DNA of 64,000 nt from Solitalea longa (lineage in GTDB: Bacteria > Bacteroidota > Bacteroidia > Sphingobacteriales > Sphingobacteriaceae), in NCBI RefSeq assembly GCF_002920915.1, contig NZ_PQVF01000002.1, forward strand, positions 124,375 through 188,374, in the 5' to 3' direction. This document shows positions 33,459 to 47,266 of the stretch, one piece after another. Under the pieces are notes generated by a model that worked only from the letters and a program-made list of their open reading frames with translations, was not told where the DNA came from and did no database searches. Within the stretch, counting starts at the first letter, position 1. Each line of letters opens with the position of its first letter. Made by a program: the position numbers and the translations under genes.

Positions 33459-33485
33459 AAAAAGCTCTGGATATCCAGAGCTTTT
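33459..33485 (-). terminator. Rho-independent terminator
   Basis: Stem AAAAGCTCTGGA / TCCAGAGCTTTT with a 2-base loop, flanked by T-runs. Ends the thioredoxin-fold gene at 33510. Confidence 0.9.
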
Positions 33486-33509
33486 CTAAAACCAAACTAC
33501 TACAGAGAA

Positions 33510-34130
33510 CTACGCTTCTACAGTTTCTTTTAGCATGCTTCCAAACTCGGCTTCTAATGCTTCACCTTTATTTTTTGCATACCATAAATGTATCTCCTTG
33601 GCCATTTCGTCCTTGGACATTCCTAATTCATTTTTCATGTGAAGAACTCTTTCCTGGAGAGCCTCGGGGCGCGGACCCCAAGTGCCTATTTCTTCGAAAG
33701 TTTCGGCGTTAAGGCGTATTAGTTTTGGAATACTCCGGCTGCCGTTTGTTAAATATTGATCCATTAACTCAGTATGTTGATCTCTCAACAGAAAACGAAT
33801 CTCAATATTGGAACTTAAATCAGCGATTTTTTTAATCAGCGGAACATTCTGAGCCGCATCACCGCACCAACCTTCTGTTAACATCAGCCATATTTCCTTT
33901 TGATTATATGAATTAACTATTTCGGTTAATTCTGCAGAAGGGGTATAGGTTTTATCCCAACGATTCATGCGCTGAACATTCATTCGGGCATACTCCAACA
34001 TTTCCGGTGAACTGTTTCCTCCGGTAGTTAAATTATGCGGCAACAGGTCATTTATCAATTCCCTGTAAGATTCGTATGTAATTGATTGTTCGTATTCGGA
34101 TTTTAAGAAAGCATTTTGGCTCATTACCAT
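33510..34130 (-). CDS. Thioredoxin-fold protein with single-Cys WCGD motif
   Basis: Protein of 206 residues. The active-site loop reads EGWCGDAAQNVP (Trp88, Cys89), in place of the usual WCxxC, so the second redox Cys is missing and dithiol oxidoreductase action is unlikely. The SIPKLIRL segment supplies the cis-Pro. This is the thioredoxin-9-like group common in Bacteroidetes; its role is not established. No signal peptide. Met1 or Met3 could be the start. Confidence 0.85.
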   Translation of the reverse strand: MVMSQNAFLKSEYEQSITYESYRELINDLLPHNLTTGGNSSPEMLEYARMNVQRMNRWDKTYTPSAELTEIVNSYNQKEIWLMLTEGWCGDAAQNVPLIKKIADLSSNIEIRFLLRDQHTELMDQYLTNGSRSIPKLIRLNAETFEEIGTWGPRPEALQERVLHMKNELGMSKDEMAKEIHLWYAKNKGEALEAEFGSMLKETVEA

Positions 34131-34244
34131 TTTAGTTTAATGATTCGCCTCAAAAGTGAGAGTTAAATCATTAAACTAAAATGACACAAATCATGATTAT
34201 TTATTTTTACATAATAATGACTTCTTGCCAACACACATGTGAGA

Positions 34245-34556
34245 TTATGCCTGCGCGGTAGGTCCACCAAAATTCATGGGTAAGGCTTGCTGCCCTTCGT
34301 GAGTTTTTATTTTTCCATGAACCATTTCATATTTATGAATATTGTCTTCCAGGGCATTTAGCAAGCGCTTGGCATGCTCTGGGGTTAACACAATACGAGA
34401 TTTAACCTTTGCCTTAGGAACTCCAGGCATAATACGTATAAAGTCGACAACAAATTCGGTTGATGAATGGGTAATAATAGCTAAGTTAGAATAGGTTCCT
34501 TCCGCAATTTCTTCCGACAGTTCTATGTTTAATTGGTTTTCGTTGTTTTCTTCCAT
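34245..34556 (-). CDS. DUF3467 protein
   Basis: Protein of 103 residues: IELSEEIAEGTYSNLAIITHS, then FVVDFIRIMPG and SRIVLTPEHAKRLLNALEDNI. This is the full DUF3467 pattern. Members lie beside rpoC in many Bacteroidetes; here it is separated from rpoC by the DUF2027-Smr gene. Function unknown; the link to RNA polymerase genes is only positional. Confidence 0.9.
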   Translation of the reverse strand: MEENNENQLNIELSEEIAEGTYSNLAIITHSSTEFVVDFIRIMPGVPKAKVKSRIVLTPEHAKRLLNALEDNIHKYEMVHGKIKTHEGQQALPMNFGGPTAQA

Positions 34557-34617
34557 AATAGCAATCTTTATTGTTCAAATATAAGGCTTGATTAATTGAA
34601 AAAATAGAATTGTTGTT

Positions 34618-35565
34618 TTATTTAAGTATGACCTCTGTTGCTCCATAACCAAATTTATCCTTGCCAGCGTCTTTAAAGGTTTTAACATGAGGGTGCTTAC
34701 TTAGCACTTTATACAATTCATGCTTAAGTATTCCGTTACCTATTCCATGAATAAAAACGATGGATGAAAAATGGTGAACTATGGCAGCCTCTAAACATTG
34801 ATGAAACTTATCCAATTGTATTTTCAAAATATCGGACTTGTTTATAAATTGATGATCATCTCTCAGTTGCTCTATATGAAGATCAATTTCCTTGGGGGGT
34901 ACCGCAACTTTAGGTGTTTCAACTTTCACGTTGAAAAAACTCTCTTTCAGCTCATCAATATTAATGATCAATTCCGGTTCATCAATTTGGAACAACCAAC
35001 CGGTATCATTAAGCGCACTAATACTCTTTTTAGAAGAACTAAAATCTTTGGCTTTAAATTTAAACTCCCCTACTAATGCTTGCTCCGGCTTAAAATCACT
35101 AAACGAATGACGCAAAGTTTGAATAATAAGCTTAGGCCAGGCATCTAGTTCTGATAACGAATAGGATGTTATTTTTTGATTTGAATGAGGCTCAATTGTT
35201 CCTGCAAAAATCGACTTAAATTGCTGCTTCGTTTCACCTATAACTGAAACCAGTAGTTGAAATGACGTTTCGTTAATTAAATAAAGATGCACAACCGACT
35301 TAGCTTTAGCATCGCTGACCACTCCCCAATAAATACCATGCTTTACAAAATTGCTGGTGGAAGCAGGCATTAACGATTGTTTTTCCTCCGGTTCATCATC
35401 ATCCAAGTGACTGCCATGAACAAGCGTTATCTTCGAGATCAGTACTGGAATTTCAAAATCATCTTCTCCGGTAACACCTACCGTTTGATGGTTGATTATA
35501 CGAGTGATGTAACCTTCCCTTCGCTCGTCAACAAATCGTACAAAATCGCCCAGTTTATAGTTCAT
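34618..35565 (-). CDS. DUF2027 and Smr domain protein
   Basis: Protein of 315 residues. The N-terminal half (about 1-220) is DUF2027, opening with GDFVRFVDERREGYITRII, an SH3-like start. The C-terminal ~85 residues form an Smr domain with DLH at 227-229 (EIDLHIEQL), FIHGIGNG and the end GYGATEVIL. Smr domains are nucleases or nucleic-acid binders, also found on MutS2 and ribosome-rescue factors. Located between rpoC and DUF3467, after the rpoC terminator. Confidence 0.9.
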   Translation of the reverse strand: MNYKLGDFVRFVDERREGYITRIINHQTVGVTGEDDFEIPVLISKITLVHGSHLDDDEPEEKQSLMPASTSNFVKHGIYWGVVSDAKAKSVVHLYLINETSFQLLVSVIGETKQQFKSIFAGTIEPHSNQKITSYSLSELDAWPKLIIQTLRHSFSDFKPEQALVGEFKFKAKDFSSSKKSISALNDTGWLFQIDEPELIINIDELKESFFNVKVETPKVAVPPKEIDLHIEQLRDDHQFINKSDILKIQLDKFHQCLEAAIVHHFSSIVFIHGIGNGILKHELYKVLSKHPHVKTFKDAGKDKFGYGATEVILK

Positions 35566-35608
35566 TTTAGAATATATTTTTTTATAAAAATCTATTACTG
35601 CTATAAAA

Positions 35609-35645
35609 GCAAACAGGCTACTCGATTAAGGAGCAGCCCGTTTGC
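35609..35645 (-). terminator. rpoC terminator
   Basis: Stem GCAAACAGGCT / AGCCCGTTTGC; the single A/C mismatch becomes a G-U pair in minus-strand RNA. A T-run follows. It lies 40 bases after the rpoC stop. Confidence 0.8.
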
Positions 35646-35685
35646 TTATTATCTGTTAAGATAGTTTGATTGTTAAATCATCAAA

Positions 35686-38600
35686 CTAGTCTTCATCTTC
35701 TTTTGAAGCAAGAAGTTTTTCGTATTCTTCACGAGAACCAACAATCATACGATCATAAGTACGCATACCGGTACCAGAAGGAATTAAGTGACCAACGATC
35801 ACGTTTTCTTTCAAGCCTAACATTAAGTCAGTTTTACCAGCAATCGCAGCTTCGTTAAGTACTTTTGTTGTTTCCTGGAAGGATGCGGCCGAAATCCAGC
35901 TCTTAGTACCTAATGAAGAACGGGTAATACCTTGCAACACCGGACTAGAAGTAGCAGCAACCGCATCGCGAGCCTCTACTAATTTCATATCTCTGCGTTT
36001 AAGGATTGAGTTCTCATCACGTAGTTTACGAACTGTGATAATTTGACCCTTCTTAACCGAAGTTGACTCTCCTGGATCTACAACTACTTTCTTATCAAAC
36101 ATGTTGTCATTCTCATCCATAAAGTCGAGTTTGTCAACAGCTTCTTTTTCTAAGAAACGAGTATCTCCCGGATCTTCGATGAATACTTTTTGCATCATCT
36201 GGTGAACGATAACCTCAAAGTGCTTATCGTTGATTTTCACACCTTGCAGACGGTAAACCTCCTGAACTCCGTTTACAAGATATTCTTGTACGGCACCAGG
36301 ACCTTTAATTGCTAAGATATCGGTTGGACTTATTGATCCGTCAGACAATGGCATACCAGCTTTAACAAAGTCATTATCCTGAACCAGGATATGTTTTGAC
36401 AATGAACACAGGTATTTTTTGATCTCGCCATCTTTTGATTCGATGATGATCTCACGGTTACCACGTTTAACACCACCCAAAGTAACAACACCGTCAATTT
36501 CAGTAACAATTGCAGGGTTTGATGGGTTACGAGCCTCGAATAACTCCGTTACACGAGGAAGACCACCGGTAATATCTCGGGTTTTTCCAGCTGAACGAGG
36601 AATTTTAACAAGAACCTGTCCTGAAGAAACCTTTTCACCTCCCTCAACGGCAATGTGCGCTCCTACCGGAATACTGTAACCTTTTTCACCATCCTTACTT
36701 ACAATGCGGATAATTGGGTTTTTGGTTTTATCACGGCTGTCGATAATAACTTTCTCTTTGTGACCAGTTTGCTCATCTGATTCTTCACGGAAGGTAACAC
36801 CCTCAAGAATTGCTTCAAATTCAACTTTACCGGTATATTCAGAAACGATAACAGCGTTATATGGATCCCAGCTACAAATTGCAGCACCTTTTTCCACTTT
36901 TTGGCCATCCTGTACAAACAGGTGAGCACCATAAGGAATGTTATTGGTCATAATAACCTTGCCTGAGTTCTCTTCGATTAAACGAATCTCACCTGAACGG
37001 CCTAAAACAACTTCGATGTTTGCATCATCAGTTTTTAAAGTAACCGTACGGATGTTTTCGAATTCAAGCTTACCAGGGAACTTAGCAATAATTTGTGATT
37101 CGGCAGCAATGTTTGATGCAGTACCACCGACGTGGAAGGTACGAAGTGTAAGCTGTGTACCTGGCTCACCGATAGATTGTGCAGCAATAACACCTACAGC
37201 TTCACCGATTTGAACCATTTTACCGGTTGCAAGGTTACGGCCATAACATTTAGCACATGTTCCGCGTTTTGATTCACAAGTTAATACCGAGCGAATCTCC
37301 ACTGCTTCAACGGCTGAATCTTCAATACGCTGAGCAACATCTTCATTAATCTCTTCACCCGCAACAGCTAAAACCTCACCCGACATTGGATCGATAACAT
37401 CATTTAATGATACACGACCAAGAATACGATCATACAATGGCTCAACAACTTCTTCATTATCTTTCAATGCTGAAGTTAATACACCACGTAAGGTACCACA
37501 ATCTGGTTCAGATACTACCATGTCTTGAGCTACGTCATGTAAACGACGAGTTAAGTAACCAGCATCGGCAGTTTTTAACGCCGTATCGGCCAAACCTTTA
37601 CGAGCACCGTGGGTAGAGATAAAGTACTCTAGTACCGACAATCCTTCTTTGAAGTTTGAAAGAATCGGGTTTTCGATAATCTCACCCCCTGAACCTGATT
37701 TCTGCGGTTTTGCCATCAGACCCCTCATTCCACAAAGCTGACGAATCTGCTCTTTAGAACCACGGGCTCCTGAATCCAACATCATATAAACTGAGTTGAA
37801 ACCTTGGTTGTCTGAAGCAAGTTGCTTCATCAAGTGATCAGTTAACCGTGAGTTAATACGAGTCCAAATATCAATGATCTGGTTGTAACGCTCATTATTA
37901 GTAATGAAACCCATGTTATAGTTGTTCATTACCTCGTCTACTTCCTCTTGAGCCTGTTTCAACAAAATGGCTTTTTCTTCCGGAATAGTTACGTCTTTCA
38001 AGTTGAAGGATAAACCACCTTTAAATGCCATCTGGAAACCAAGTTCTTTAATATCATCAAGGAACCTAGCAGCACGAGCCATACCGGTAATTTTTACGAT
38101 GTTACCAATAATATCACGTAATGATTTTTTGGTTAACAGTTCATTAATATATCCGGTTTCAGAAGGAGAAAATTCGTTTACAATTACACGACCAACAGTA
38201 GTTTCGATCAATTTATTTACAGGTTCGCCATTTTCGTCAATGGTGTTTACCTTAACCTTAATCCAGGCATGTAAATCAATACGATTTTCATTTAACGCGA
38301 TACGAACTTCCTCAGGGCTGTAGAATATCGAACCTTCACCACGAACAATACGATCTGGCGTAGACTTCCGACCTTTGGTGATATAGTACAGACCCAACAC
38401 CATGTCTTGCGATGGTACAGTGATAGGAGTACCGTTAGCAGGGTTCAGGATGTTGTGAGCAGCCAACATTAAAATTTGGGCTTCCAAAACTGCTGCATTA
38501 CCTAATGGTAAGTGAACAGCCATCTGGTCACCGTCAAAGTCGGCGTTGAACGCGGTACACACTAATGGGTGTAACTGAATTGCTTTACCCTCTACTAATT

Positions 38601-39960
38601 TAGGTTGGAAAGCTTGAATACCTAAACGGTGAAGTGTAGGAGCACGGTTTAGAAGAACAGGATGTCCTTTTAATACGTTTTCAAGAATATCCCAAACTAA
38701 AGGATCTTTGCGGTCAACAATTTTCTTAGCTGATTTTACTGTTTTAACAACACCACGCTCAATCATTTTACGAATGATAAATGGTTTGAACAGCTCAGCA
38801 GCCATATCTTTAGGTAAACCACATTCGTGTAATTTTAAGGTAGGACCTACAACAATTACCGAACGAGCTGAATAGTCAACACGTTTACCTAACAAGTTTT
38901 GACGGAAACGACCCTGTTTACCTTTCAGGATGTCTGAAAGTGATTTCAAGGCACGGTTACCTTCAGTTTTAACAGCATTTACTTTACGTGAGTTATCGAA
39001 TAACGAGTCAACAGCTTCCTGTAACATACGTTTTTCGTTACGTAAAATCACTTCAGGAGCTTTGATCTCGATCAAACGTTTTAAACGGTTGTTACGGATG
39101 ATCACACGACGATATAAATCGTTCAAATCTGAAGTTGCAAAACGACCACCATCCAAAGGAACTAACGGACGTAATTCTGGTGGAATTACCGGAACGATCT
39201 TAACGATCATCCACTCCGGACGGTTCTCAATATTGGCTTGAGCGCCACGGAAAGCTTCAACAACCTGAAGGCGTTTTAAAGCCTCATTTTTACGTTGTTG
39301 TGAAGTTTCGTTAGCAGCCTGGTGACGTAAATCATATGATAACTGATCCAATTGTAAACGACCTAATAAGTCCTGAAGAGCATCAGCACCCATTTTAGCC
39401 ACAAATTTATTAGGATCCTTATCATCTAAATATTGATTCTCTTTAGGAAGAGTATCTAAAATATCTAAGTATTCTTCTTCTGTTAAGAAATCAAGGTATT
39501 GGATACCATCCTGAGCTTTAATACCCGCTTGGATAACCACATAACGCTCATAGTAGATAATTAAATCAAGTTTTTTAGTAGGAAGACCTAACAAATAACC
39601 GATTTTATTTGGCAATGAACGGAAGTACCAAATATGAGCAACAGGCACAACTAAGTTGATATGGCCCATACGCTCGCGACGTACTTTCTTCTCGGTAACT
39701 TCAACACCACAACGGTCGCACACAATGCCTTTATAACGGATACGCTTGTATTTACCGCAGGCGCACTCATAGTCCTTAACCGGACCGAAAATACGCTCGC
39801 AGAATAAACCATCACGCTCCGGTTTATAGGTACGGTAGTTGATCGTTTCTGGCTTTAATACCTCACCACTTGAACGTTCAAGAATGTTCTCAGGTGAAGC
39901 AAGGCTGATCGTAATTTTGGTAAAATTACTTTTGATCTTATTTTCTTTTTTGTACGACAT
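35686..39960 (-). CDS. rpoC: RNA polymerase subunit beta-prime
   Basis: Protein of 1424 residues, normal for Bacteroidetes. The N-terminal zinc site is [20 protein letters not shown] (within residues 65-85); the catalytic magnesium triad is [12 protein letters not shown]; the second zinc site is [13 protein letters not shown]. The trigger-loop region and [15 protein letters not shown] are present. It forms the active centre of RNA polymerase with RpoB. 80 bases separate it from rpoB, including a hairpin. The acidic C-terminal end (KEDED) is common. Confidence 0.99.
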   Translation of the reverse strand: MSYKKENKIKSNFTKITISLASPENILERSSGEVLKPETINYRTYKPERDGLFCERIFGPVKDYECACGKYKRIRYKGIVCDRCGVEVTEKKVRRERMGHINLVVPVAHIWYFRSLPNKIGYLLGLPTKKLDLIIYYERYVVIQAGIKAQDGIQYLDFLTEEEYLDILDTLPKENQYLDDKDPNKFVAKMGADALQDLLGRLQLDQLSYDLRHQAANETSQQRKNEALKRLQVVEAFRGAQANIENRPEWMIVKIVPVIPPELRPLVPLDGGRFATSDLNDLYRRVIIRNNRLKRLIEIKAPEVILRNEKRMLQEAVDSLFDNSRKVNAVKTEGNRALKSLSDILKGKQGRFRQNLLGKRVDYSARSVIVVGPTLKLHECGLPKDMAAELFKPFIIRKMIERGVVKTVKSAKKIVDRKDPLVWDILENVLKGHPVLLNRAPTLHRLGIQAFQPKLVEGKAIQLHPLVCTAFNADFDGDQMAVHLPLGNAAVLEAQILMLAAHNILNPANGTPITVPSQDMVLGLYYITKGRKSTPDRIVRGEGSIFYSPEEVRIALNENRIDLHAWIKVKVNTIDENGEPVNKLIETTVGRVIVNEFSPSETGYINELLTKKSLRDIIGNIVKITGMARAARFLDDIKELGFQMAFKGGLSFNLKDVTIPEEKAILLKQAQEEVDEVMNNYNMGFITNNERYNQIIDIWTRINSRLTDHLMKQLASDNQGFNSVYMMLDSGARGSKEQIRQLCGMRGLMAKPQKSGSGGEIIENPILSNFKEGLSVLEYFISTHGARKGLADTALKTADAGYLTRRLHDVAQDMVVSEPDCGTLRGVLTSALKDNEEVVEPLYDRILGRVSLNDVIDPMSGEVLAVAGEEINEDVAQRIEDSAVEAVEIRSVLTCESKRGTCAKCYGRNLATGKMVQIGEAVGVIAAQSIGEPGTQLTLRTFHVGGTASNIAAESQIIAKFPGKLEFENIRTVTLKTDDANIEVVLGRSGEIRLIEENSGKVIMTNNIPYGAHLFVQDGQKVEKGAAICSWDPYNAVIVSEYTGKVEFEAILEGVTFREESDEQTGHKEKVIIDSRDKTKNPIIRIVSKDGEKGYSIPVGAHIAVEGGEKVSSGQVLVKIPRSAGKTRDITGGLPRVTELFEARNPSNPAIVTEIDGVVTLGGVKRGNREIIIESKDGEIKKYLCSLSKHILVQDNDFVKAGMPLSDGSISPTDILAIKGPGAVQEYLVNGVQEVYRLQGVKINDKHFEVIVHQMMQKVFIEDPGDTRFLEKEAVDKLDFMDENDNMFDKKVVVDPGESTSVKKGQIITVRKLRDENSILKRRDMKLVEARDAVAATSSPVLQGITRSSLGTKSWISAASFQETTKVLNEAAIAGKTDLMLGLKENVIVGHLIPSGTGMRTYDRMIVGSREEYEKLLASKEDED

Positions 39961-39995
39961 ATTCTTTTTTTGAATGAGAGAATGAGTGAATTAGA

Positions 39996-40028
39996 GAATG
40001 ACAGAATGGATTTTCCATCCTATCATTC
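39996..40028 (-). other. Hairpin in the rpoB-rpoC spacer
   Basis: 15-bp stem GAATGACAGAATGGA / TCCATCCTATCATTC with a 3-base loop; its two mismatches are G-U pairs in minus-strand RNA. Around it the 80-base spacer is built of repeated GAATGA and ATTC units. No T-run follows directly, so it may be a processing or stability element rather than a terminator. Confidence 0.5.
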
Positions 40029-40040
40029 ATTCATTCAAAA

Positions 40041-43847
<3,807 letters not shown>

Positions 43848-43958
43848 GGGAATAAAGTTTGAGAGTGAAAACTATTATAAGGTTTCAAACATCGATTAAA
43901 ACATTGATAACTCATTCATTATCAATGGATTCGCGTAAATTTTATTAAACTTATAAAA

Positions 43959-43999
43959 ACAGGAATAGACTCCCCCTTTTGGGAAGAGTCTCATCCTGT
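43959..43999 (-). terminator. Attenuator-like hairpin between rplL and rpoB
   Basis: Long imperfect stem, ACAGGA...GACTC paired with GAGTC...TCCTGT, then CCC/GGG around an AAAA loop; a TTTTT tail follows on the minus strand. It lies 18 bases after the rplL stop. E. coli has a partial terminator at the same place that sets the ratio of ribosomal protein to RNA polymerase subunits; the same role is inferred here. Confidence 0.75.
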
Positions 44000-44017
44000 A
44001 ATATGTGAATTAAGTAA

Positions 44018-44395
44018 TTACTTAATTTCAACTTTAGCTCCAGCTTCTTCTAATTGCTTTTTCAAAGCTTCAGCTTCGTCTTTAGCAACACCTTCTTTTA
44101 AAGGTTTAGGAGCACCGTCTACTAAATCTTTAGCTTCTTTCAAGCCTAAGCCAGTTAAATCTTTAACTAATTTAACAACTGCTAATTTTTGACCTCCTGC
44201 GTCAACAAGAATTACGTCAAAAGCAGTTTTTTCTTCTTCAACAGCAGCAGCTGCACCAGCGCCACCTGCAACCATTACTGGTGCAGCAGCAGCAGGCTCA
44301 ATACCGTACTCGTCTTTTAAAATTTGAGCAAGCTCGTTAACTTCTTTAACTGTTAAGTTTACTAGTTGTTCAGCAAACGCTTTCAAATCTGCCAT
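44018..44395 (-). CDS. rplL: 50S ribosomal protein bL12 (L7/L12)
   Basis: Protein of 125 residues. N-terminal dimerisation domain ([22 protein letters not shown]), Ala/Val/Gly-rich hinge (about 35-52), and C-terminal factor-binding domain with [20 protein letters not shown] and [16 protein letters not shown]. Forms the flexible stalk that recruits elongation factors. 63 bases after rplJ. Confidence 0.98.
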   Translation of the reverse strand: MADLKAFAEQLVNLTVKEVNELAQILKDEYGIEPAAAAPVMVAGGAGAAAAVEEEKTAFDVILVDAGGQKLAVVKLVKDLTGLGLKEAKDLVDGAPKPLKEGVAKDEAEALKKQLEEAGAKVEIK

Positions 44396-44458
44396 CTTTA
44401 TAAAAATTTGATAGTTTAAATACTAAGTTAATTACAATATAAGCACTCTAATGGCAGC

Positions 44459-44986
44459 TTATTCGCCTCTTTCTGATAATGTTTTAAGGATACCAGCCAA
44501 TTTACCACCTTCTGATTTAAGAGCCGAAATAACGTTCTTAGCAGGAGATTGTAATAAGCCAATGATATCACCAATAAGCTCATGACGAGATTTGATCGCC
44601 GTAAGCGTATCTAACTGATTGTCGCCAACGAAGAAAGCTTGTTCAATTGAAGCACCTTTCAAAATTGGTTTCTCAGCACCTTTTTCACTACGCAATTCTT
44701 TGATCAATTTAGCTGGAATATTTCCTGTATTAGAAAACATTACGCCAGATGTACCTTTTAATGCAGCGAATAATGGGCTGTAATCAACACCTGTAGCTTC
44801 CATCGCCTTACGAATAAGGGAATTTTTAGCTACTTGAAACTTAATGTCTTTTTCAAAACATTTTCTTCTGATCGCGTTAATCTTAGCAACAGTTAGATTT
44901 GAAGTGTCGGTAATGTAAAAATTACCGTACGTTTCCATCTTTTCTTTAAGATCGAGAACGATTACATTTTTTTCTTCTCTGTTCAT
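44459..44986 (-). CDS. rplJ: 50S ribosomal protein uL10
   Basis: Protein of 175 residues. MNREEKNVIVLDLKEKMETY opens it, followed by FYITDTSNLTVAKINAIRRKC and FQVAKNSLIRKAME, as in uL10. The C-terminal helix binds bL12 dimers. It starts 3 bases after the rplA stop. In E. coli the uL10-bL12 complex represses its own mRNA; no leader long enough for this is visible here because rplA is immediately upstream. Confidence 0.98.
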   Translation of the reverse strand: MNREEKNVIVLDLKEKMETYGNFYITDTSNLTVAKINAIRRKCFEKDIKFQVAKNSLIRKAMEATGVDYSPLFAALKGTSGVMFSNTGNIPAKLIKELRSEKGAEKPILKGASIEQAFFVGDNQLDTLTAIKSRHELIGDIIGLLQSPAKNVISALKSEGGKLAGILKTLSERGE

Positions 44987-44989
44987 GTC

Positions 44990-45688
44990 TTAGATTCCCG
45001 CTACAGATTTAGTTTCAACATGAATGCCAGCACTCATTGTGCTTGACAAGTGAATACTTTTGAAATAAGTACCTTTAGCAGCTGAAGGTTTTAAACGAGA
45101 AATAGTTTGAATTACTTCTAACGCATTTTCGTAAAGTTTTTCAGGAGTAAATGATACTTTTCCTACTGAGGTATGAATGATACCGGTTTTATCAACTTTA
45201 AAGTCAATTTTACCACCCTTAACATCAGTTACCGCTTTACCAACTTCGTTAGTTACAGTACCTGATTTTGGGTTTGGCATCAAGTTACGTGGACCTAAAA
45301 CGCGGCCTAACTTACCTACTTTAGCCATACAAGCTGGAGTTGTGATGATGATATCAACATCTGTCCAACCTTGTTCAATCTTAGTAATATAATCATCCAA
45401 GCCTACGTAATCCGCACCGGCTTCTTTAGCTTCCTGTTCTTTGTCTGGAGTACATAATACTAAAACGCGAACAGTTTTACCGGTACCGTGTGGTAACACA
45501 GCGATACCTCTCACCATTTGATTAGCTTTCCGAGGGTCAACACCCAAACGAATATCTAAATCAACAGAAGCGTCGAACTTGGTAGTGGTGATCTGTTTTA
45601 CTAAGGCAGAGGCCTCCTGTAGAGAGTAAGCTTTATCTTTCTCCAGCAGGGATAATACTTTTTTGCGATTTTTTGTTAATCTTGCCAC
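44990..45688 (-). CDS. rplA: 50S ribosomal protein uL1
   Basis: Protein of 232 residues: [21 protein letters not shown] start, [19 protein letters not shown], and [21 protein letters not shown], the RNA-binding signature. Start codon is GTG, 30 bases after rplK. It forms the L1 stalk that moves deacylated tRNA and, in other bacteria, represses the rplK-rplA mRNA. Confidence 0.98.
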   Translation of the reverse strand: MARLTKNRKKVLSLLEKDKAYSLQEASALVKQITTTKFDASVDLDIRLGVDPRKANQMVRGIAVLPHGTGKTVRVLVLCTPDKEQEAKEAGADYVGLDDYITKIEQGWTDVDIIITTPACMAKVGKLGRVLGPRNLMPNPKSGTVTNEVGKAVTDVKGGKIDFKVDKTGIIHTSVGKVSFTPEKLYENALEVIQTISRLKPSAAKGTYFKSIHLSSTMSAGIHVETKSVAGI

Positions 45689-45718
45689 TGTTTTACCCTT
45701 AATAATTTAATTAATTAA

Positions 45719-46156
45719 TTAATATGGACGCTCACCAGAAACGGTGATACCCATGCTGCGTGCAGTACCAGCAACCATTGACATTGCTGATTCAATTGTA
45801 AACGCGTTTAAGTCAGGCATTTTATCCTCTGCAATGGTACGTACTTGATCCCAAGATACCGATGCAACTTTTTTACGGTTAGACTCAGCCGAACCGCTTT
45901 TAAGTTTTGTAACTTCCAATAACTGAATTGCTACTGGAGGAGTTTTGATGATAAAATCAAACGACTTGTCGGCGTAAACTGTAATTACAACAGGAAGTAC
46001 TTTACCTGGTTTATCCTGGGTTCTAGCATTAAACTGCTTACAGAACTCCATGATATTCACCCCTTTTGCACCTAATGCAGGTCCTACTGGAGGAGAAGGA
46101 TTGGCAGCACCGCCTTTGATTTGTAATTTAACAAGCGCACTAACTACTTTTGCCAT
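45719..46156 (-). CDS. rplK: 50S ribosomal protein uL11
   Basis: Protein of 145 residues with [29 protein letters not shown] at the N-terminus and the C-terminal RNA-binding domain ending [20 protein letters not shown]. Part of the GTPase-associated centre. First gene of the rplK-rplA-rplJ-rplL group, with its own promoter about 90 bases upstream. Confidence 0.98.
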   Translation of the reverse strand: MAKVVSALVKLQIKGGAANPSPPVGPALGAKGVNIMEFCKQFNARTQDKPGKVLPVVITVYADKSFDFIIKTPPVAIQLLEVTKLKSGSAESNRKKVASVSWDQVRTIAEDKMPDLNAFTIESAMSMVAGTARSMGITVSGERPY

Positions 46157-46238
46157 GTCTCGTTTGTTAATTAAGAAATGTTAAACAATTGTGGAAGCAA
46201 TAAGTAACATTTAAAATTCACTAATATAAAATTAATGA

Positions 46239-46274
46239 GGCGCAAAAGTAAACCTTTTGCGCCATATTATCAAA
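46239..46274 (-). promoter_or_regulatory. rplK promoter embedded in an inverted repeat
   Basis: On the minus strand TTTG (46274-46271), 20 bases, then TACTTTTG (46250-46243): a consensus Bacteroidetes promoter. The -7 box lies within a 10-bp inverted repeat GGCGCAAAAG / CTTTTGCGCC (46239-46263). No clear T-run follows, so I favour promoter over nusG terminator, though both are possible. Confidence 0.6.
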
Positions 46275-46283
46275 TATTTATGA

Positions 46284-46826
46284 TTATTCTTTTTCTACCT
46301 GCATGTAGTTCAACTCAAGTGGGGTTCTTCTACCGAAAATCTTAACCATCACTTTAAGTTTTTTCTTCTCTTCGTTCACCTCTTCTATTACACCGGTAAA
46401 GCCATTGAATGGCCCATCCATCACTTTCACATTTTCGCCCACATAATATGGAACGCCTGTGGTTTCACCTTGAGCGGTAATTTCGTCAACCGTACCTAAA
46501 ATACGATTCACTTCTGATTGGCGAAGAGGAATCGCAGTTCCGTCTTTATCACCTAAGAAGCCAATAACACTATTAATATTTTTAATAACGTGTTCGAGCT
46601 CGCCATCGAGTTGAGCCTCAATAAGTACATAACCTGGGAAAAAGTTGCGTTCTTTGGCTATTTTCTTACCATTACGCATTTGGTAAACCTTTTCCATAGG
46701 AATAAGCACCTGTGGAACAAGATGATTGATGCCTAAACGATTAATTTCGGCCTCAAGATATTGCTTTACCTTTTTCTCTTTTCCACTAACGGCTCTTACT
46801 ACGTACCATTTTAATTGATCACTCAT
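46284..46826 (-). CDS. nusG: Transcription antitermination factor NusG
   Basis: Protein of 180 residues. NGN domain at the N-terminus ([20 protein letters not shown] ... [13 protein letters not shown]) and a KOW domain (about 125-175: [23 protein letters not shown]). Binds RNA polymerase and couples it to the ribosome or Rho. It has a strong GGAGG ribosome binding site, rare in this genome, 6 bases before the ATG and inside the 15-base gap from secE. Confidence 0.97.
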   Translation of the reverse strand: MSDQLKWYVVRAVSGKEKKVKQYLEAEINRLGINHLVPQVLIPMEKVYQMRNGKKIAKERNFFPGYVLIEAQLDGELEHVIKNINSVIGFLGDKDGTAIPLRQSEVNRILGTVDEITAQGETTGVPYYVGENVKVMDGPFNGFTGVIEEVNEEKKKLKVMVKIFGRRTPLELNYMQVEKE

Positions 46827-46838
46827 CCCTATCCTCCT
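46827..46838 (-). promoter_or_regulatory. Strong Shine-Dalgarno site of nusG
   Basis: AGGAGG ends 6 bases before the nusG ATG on the minus strand (core GGAGG at 46833-46837). Only three genes in the window have such a site. Confidence 0.8.
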
Positions 46839-46841
46839 AAA

Positions 46842-47039
46842 TTATGCGAACAAATTATAAAAAGATCCGAGTATGCCCTGTCCGAAAGCTTCGTCCATTG
46901 CAAACACCACAAGTGCTAAAATTCCTGATGCTACAAGAACTACCATTGCACTGTTGAACAATTCAGAAGCTGTTGGCCATGTTACGTTATTCACCAACTC
47001 GTTTTTAGATTCTTTGATGTATTCTACTACCTTGCTCAT
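46842..47039 (-). CDS. secE: Preprotein translocase subunit SecE
   Basis: Protein of 65 residues with one transmembrane helix (about 28-50: AMVVLVASGILALVVFAMDEAF) after an amphipathic helix containing ESKNELVNNVTWPT, the SecE signature. Clamps SecY in the translocon. Directly upstream of nusG, as in most bacteria. Confidence 0.96.
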   Translation of the reverse strand: MSKVVEYIKESKNELVNNVTWPTASELFNSAMVVLVASGILALVVFAMDEAFGQGILGSFYNLFA

Positions 47040-47140
47040 TTAACTACGTTATTAGATACAATAAATGGTTAATAGAATTTTTACCGGTTTCCTTCAGAAT
47101 TTTCGAGAAACCAATAGAAAACTATTAACCTATTATCTTG

Positions 47141-47211
47141 CACGGGTGGAGAGATTCGAACTCCCATCAACGGTTTTGGAGACCGCTATTCTACCCTTGA
47201 ACTACACCCGT
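47141..47211 (-). tRNA. tRNA-Trp (CCA)
   Basis: 71 bases. Acceptor stem ACGGGTG / CACCCGT, anticodon stem GCGGT / ACCGT around loop CTCCAAA giving anticodon CCA, and a GTTCGAATC T-loop. The terminal CCA is not encoded. Located between tuf and secE, as is usual in this phylum. Confidence 0.97.
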
Positions 47212-47217
47212 TTAAAA

Positions 47218-47250
47218 AACAACAGCGATTAGCGAACTAACGCTGTTGTT
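47218..47250 (-). terminator. tuf terminator
   Basis: Perfect 10-bp stem AACAACAGCG / CGCTGTTGTT followed by TTTTTT on the minus strand, 16 bases after the tuf stop and 6 bases before tRNA-Trp. Confidence 0.9.
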
Positions 47251-47266
47251 TTATATTGTATGTTAA

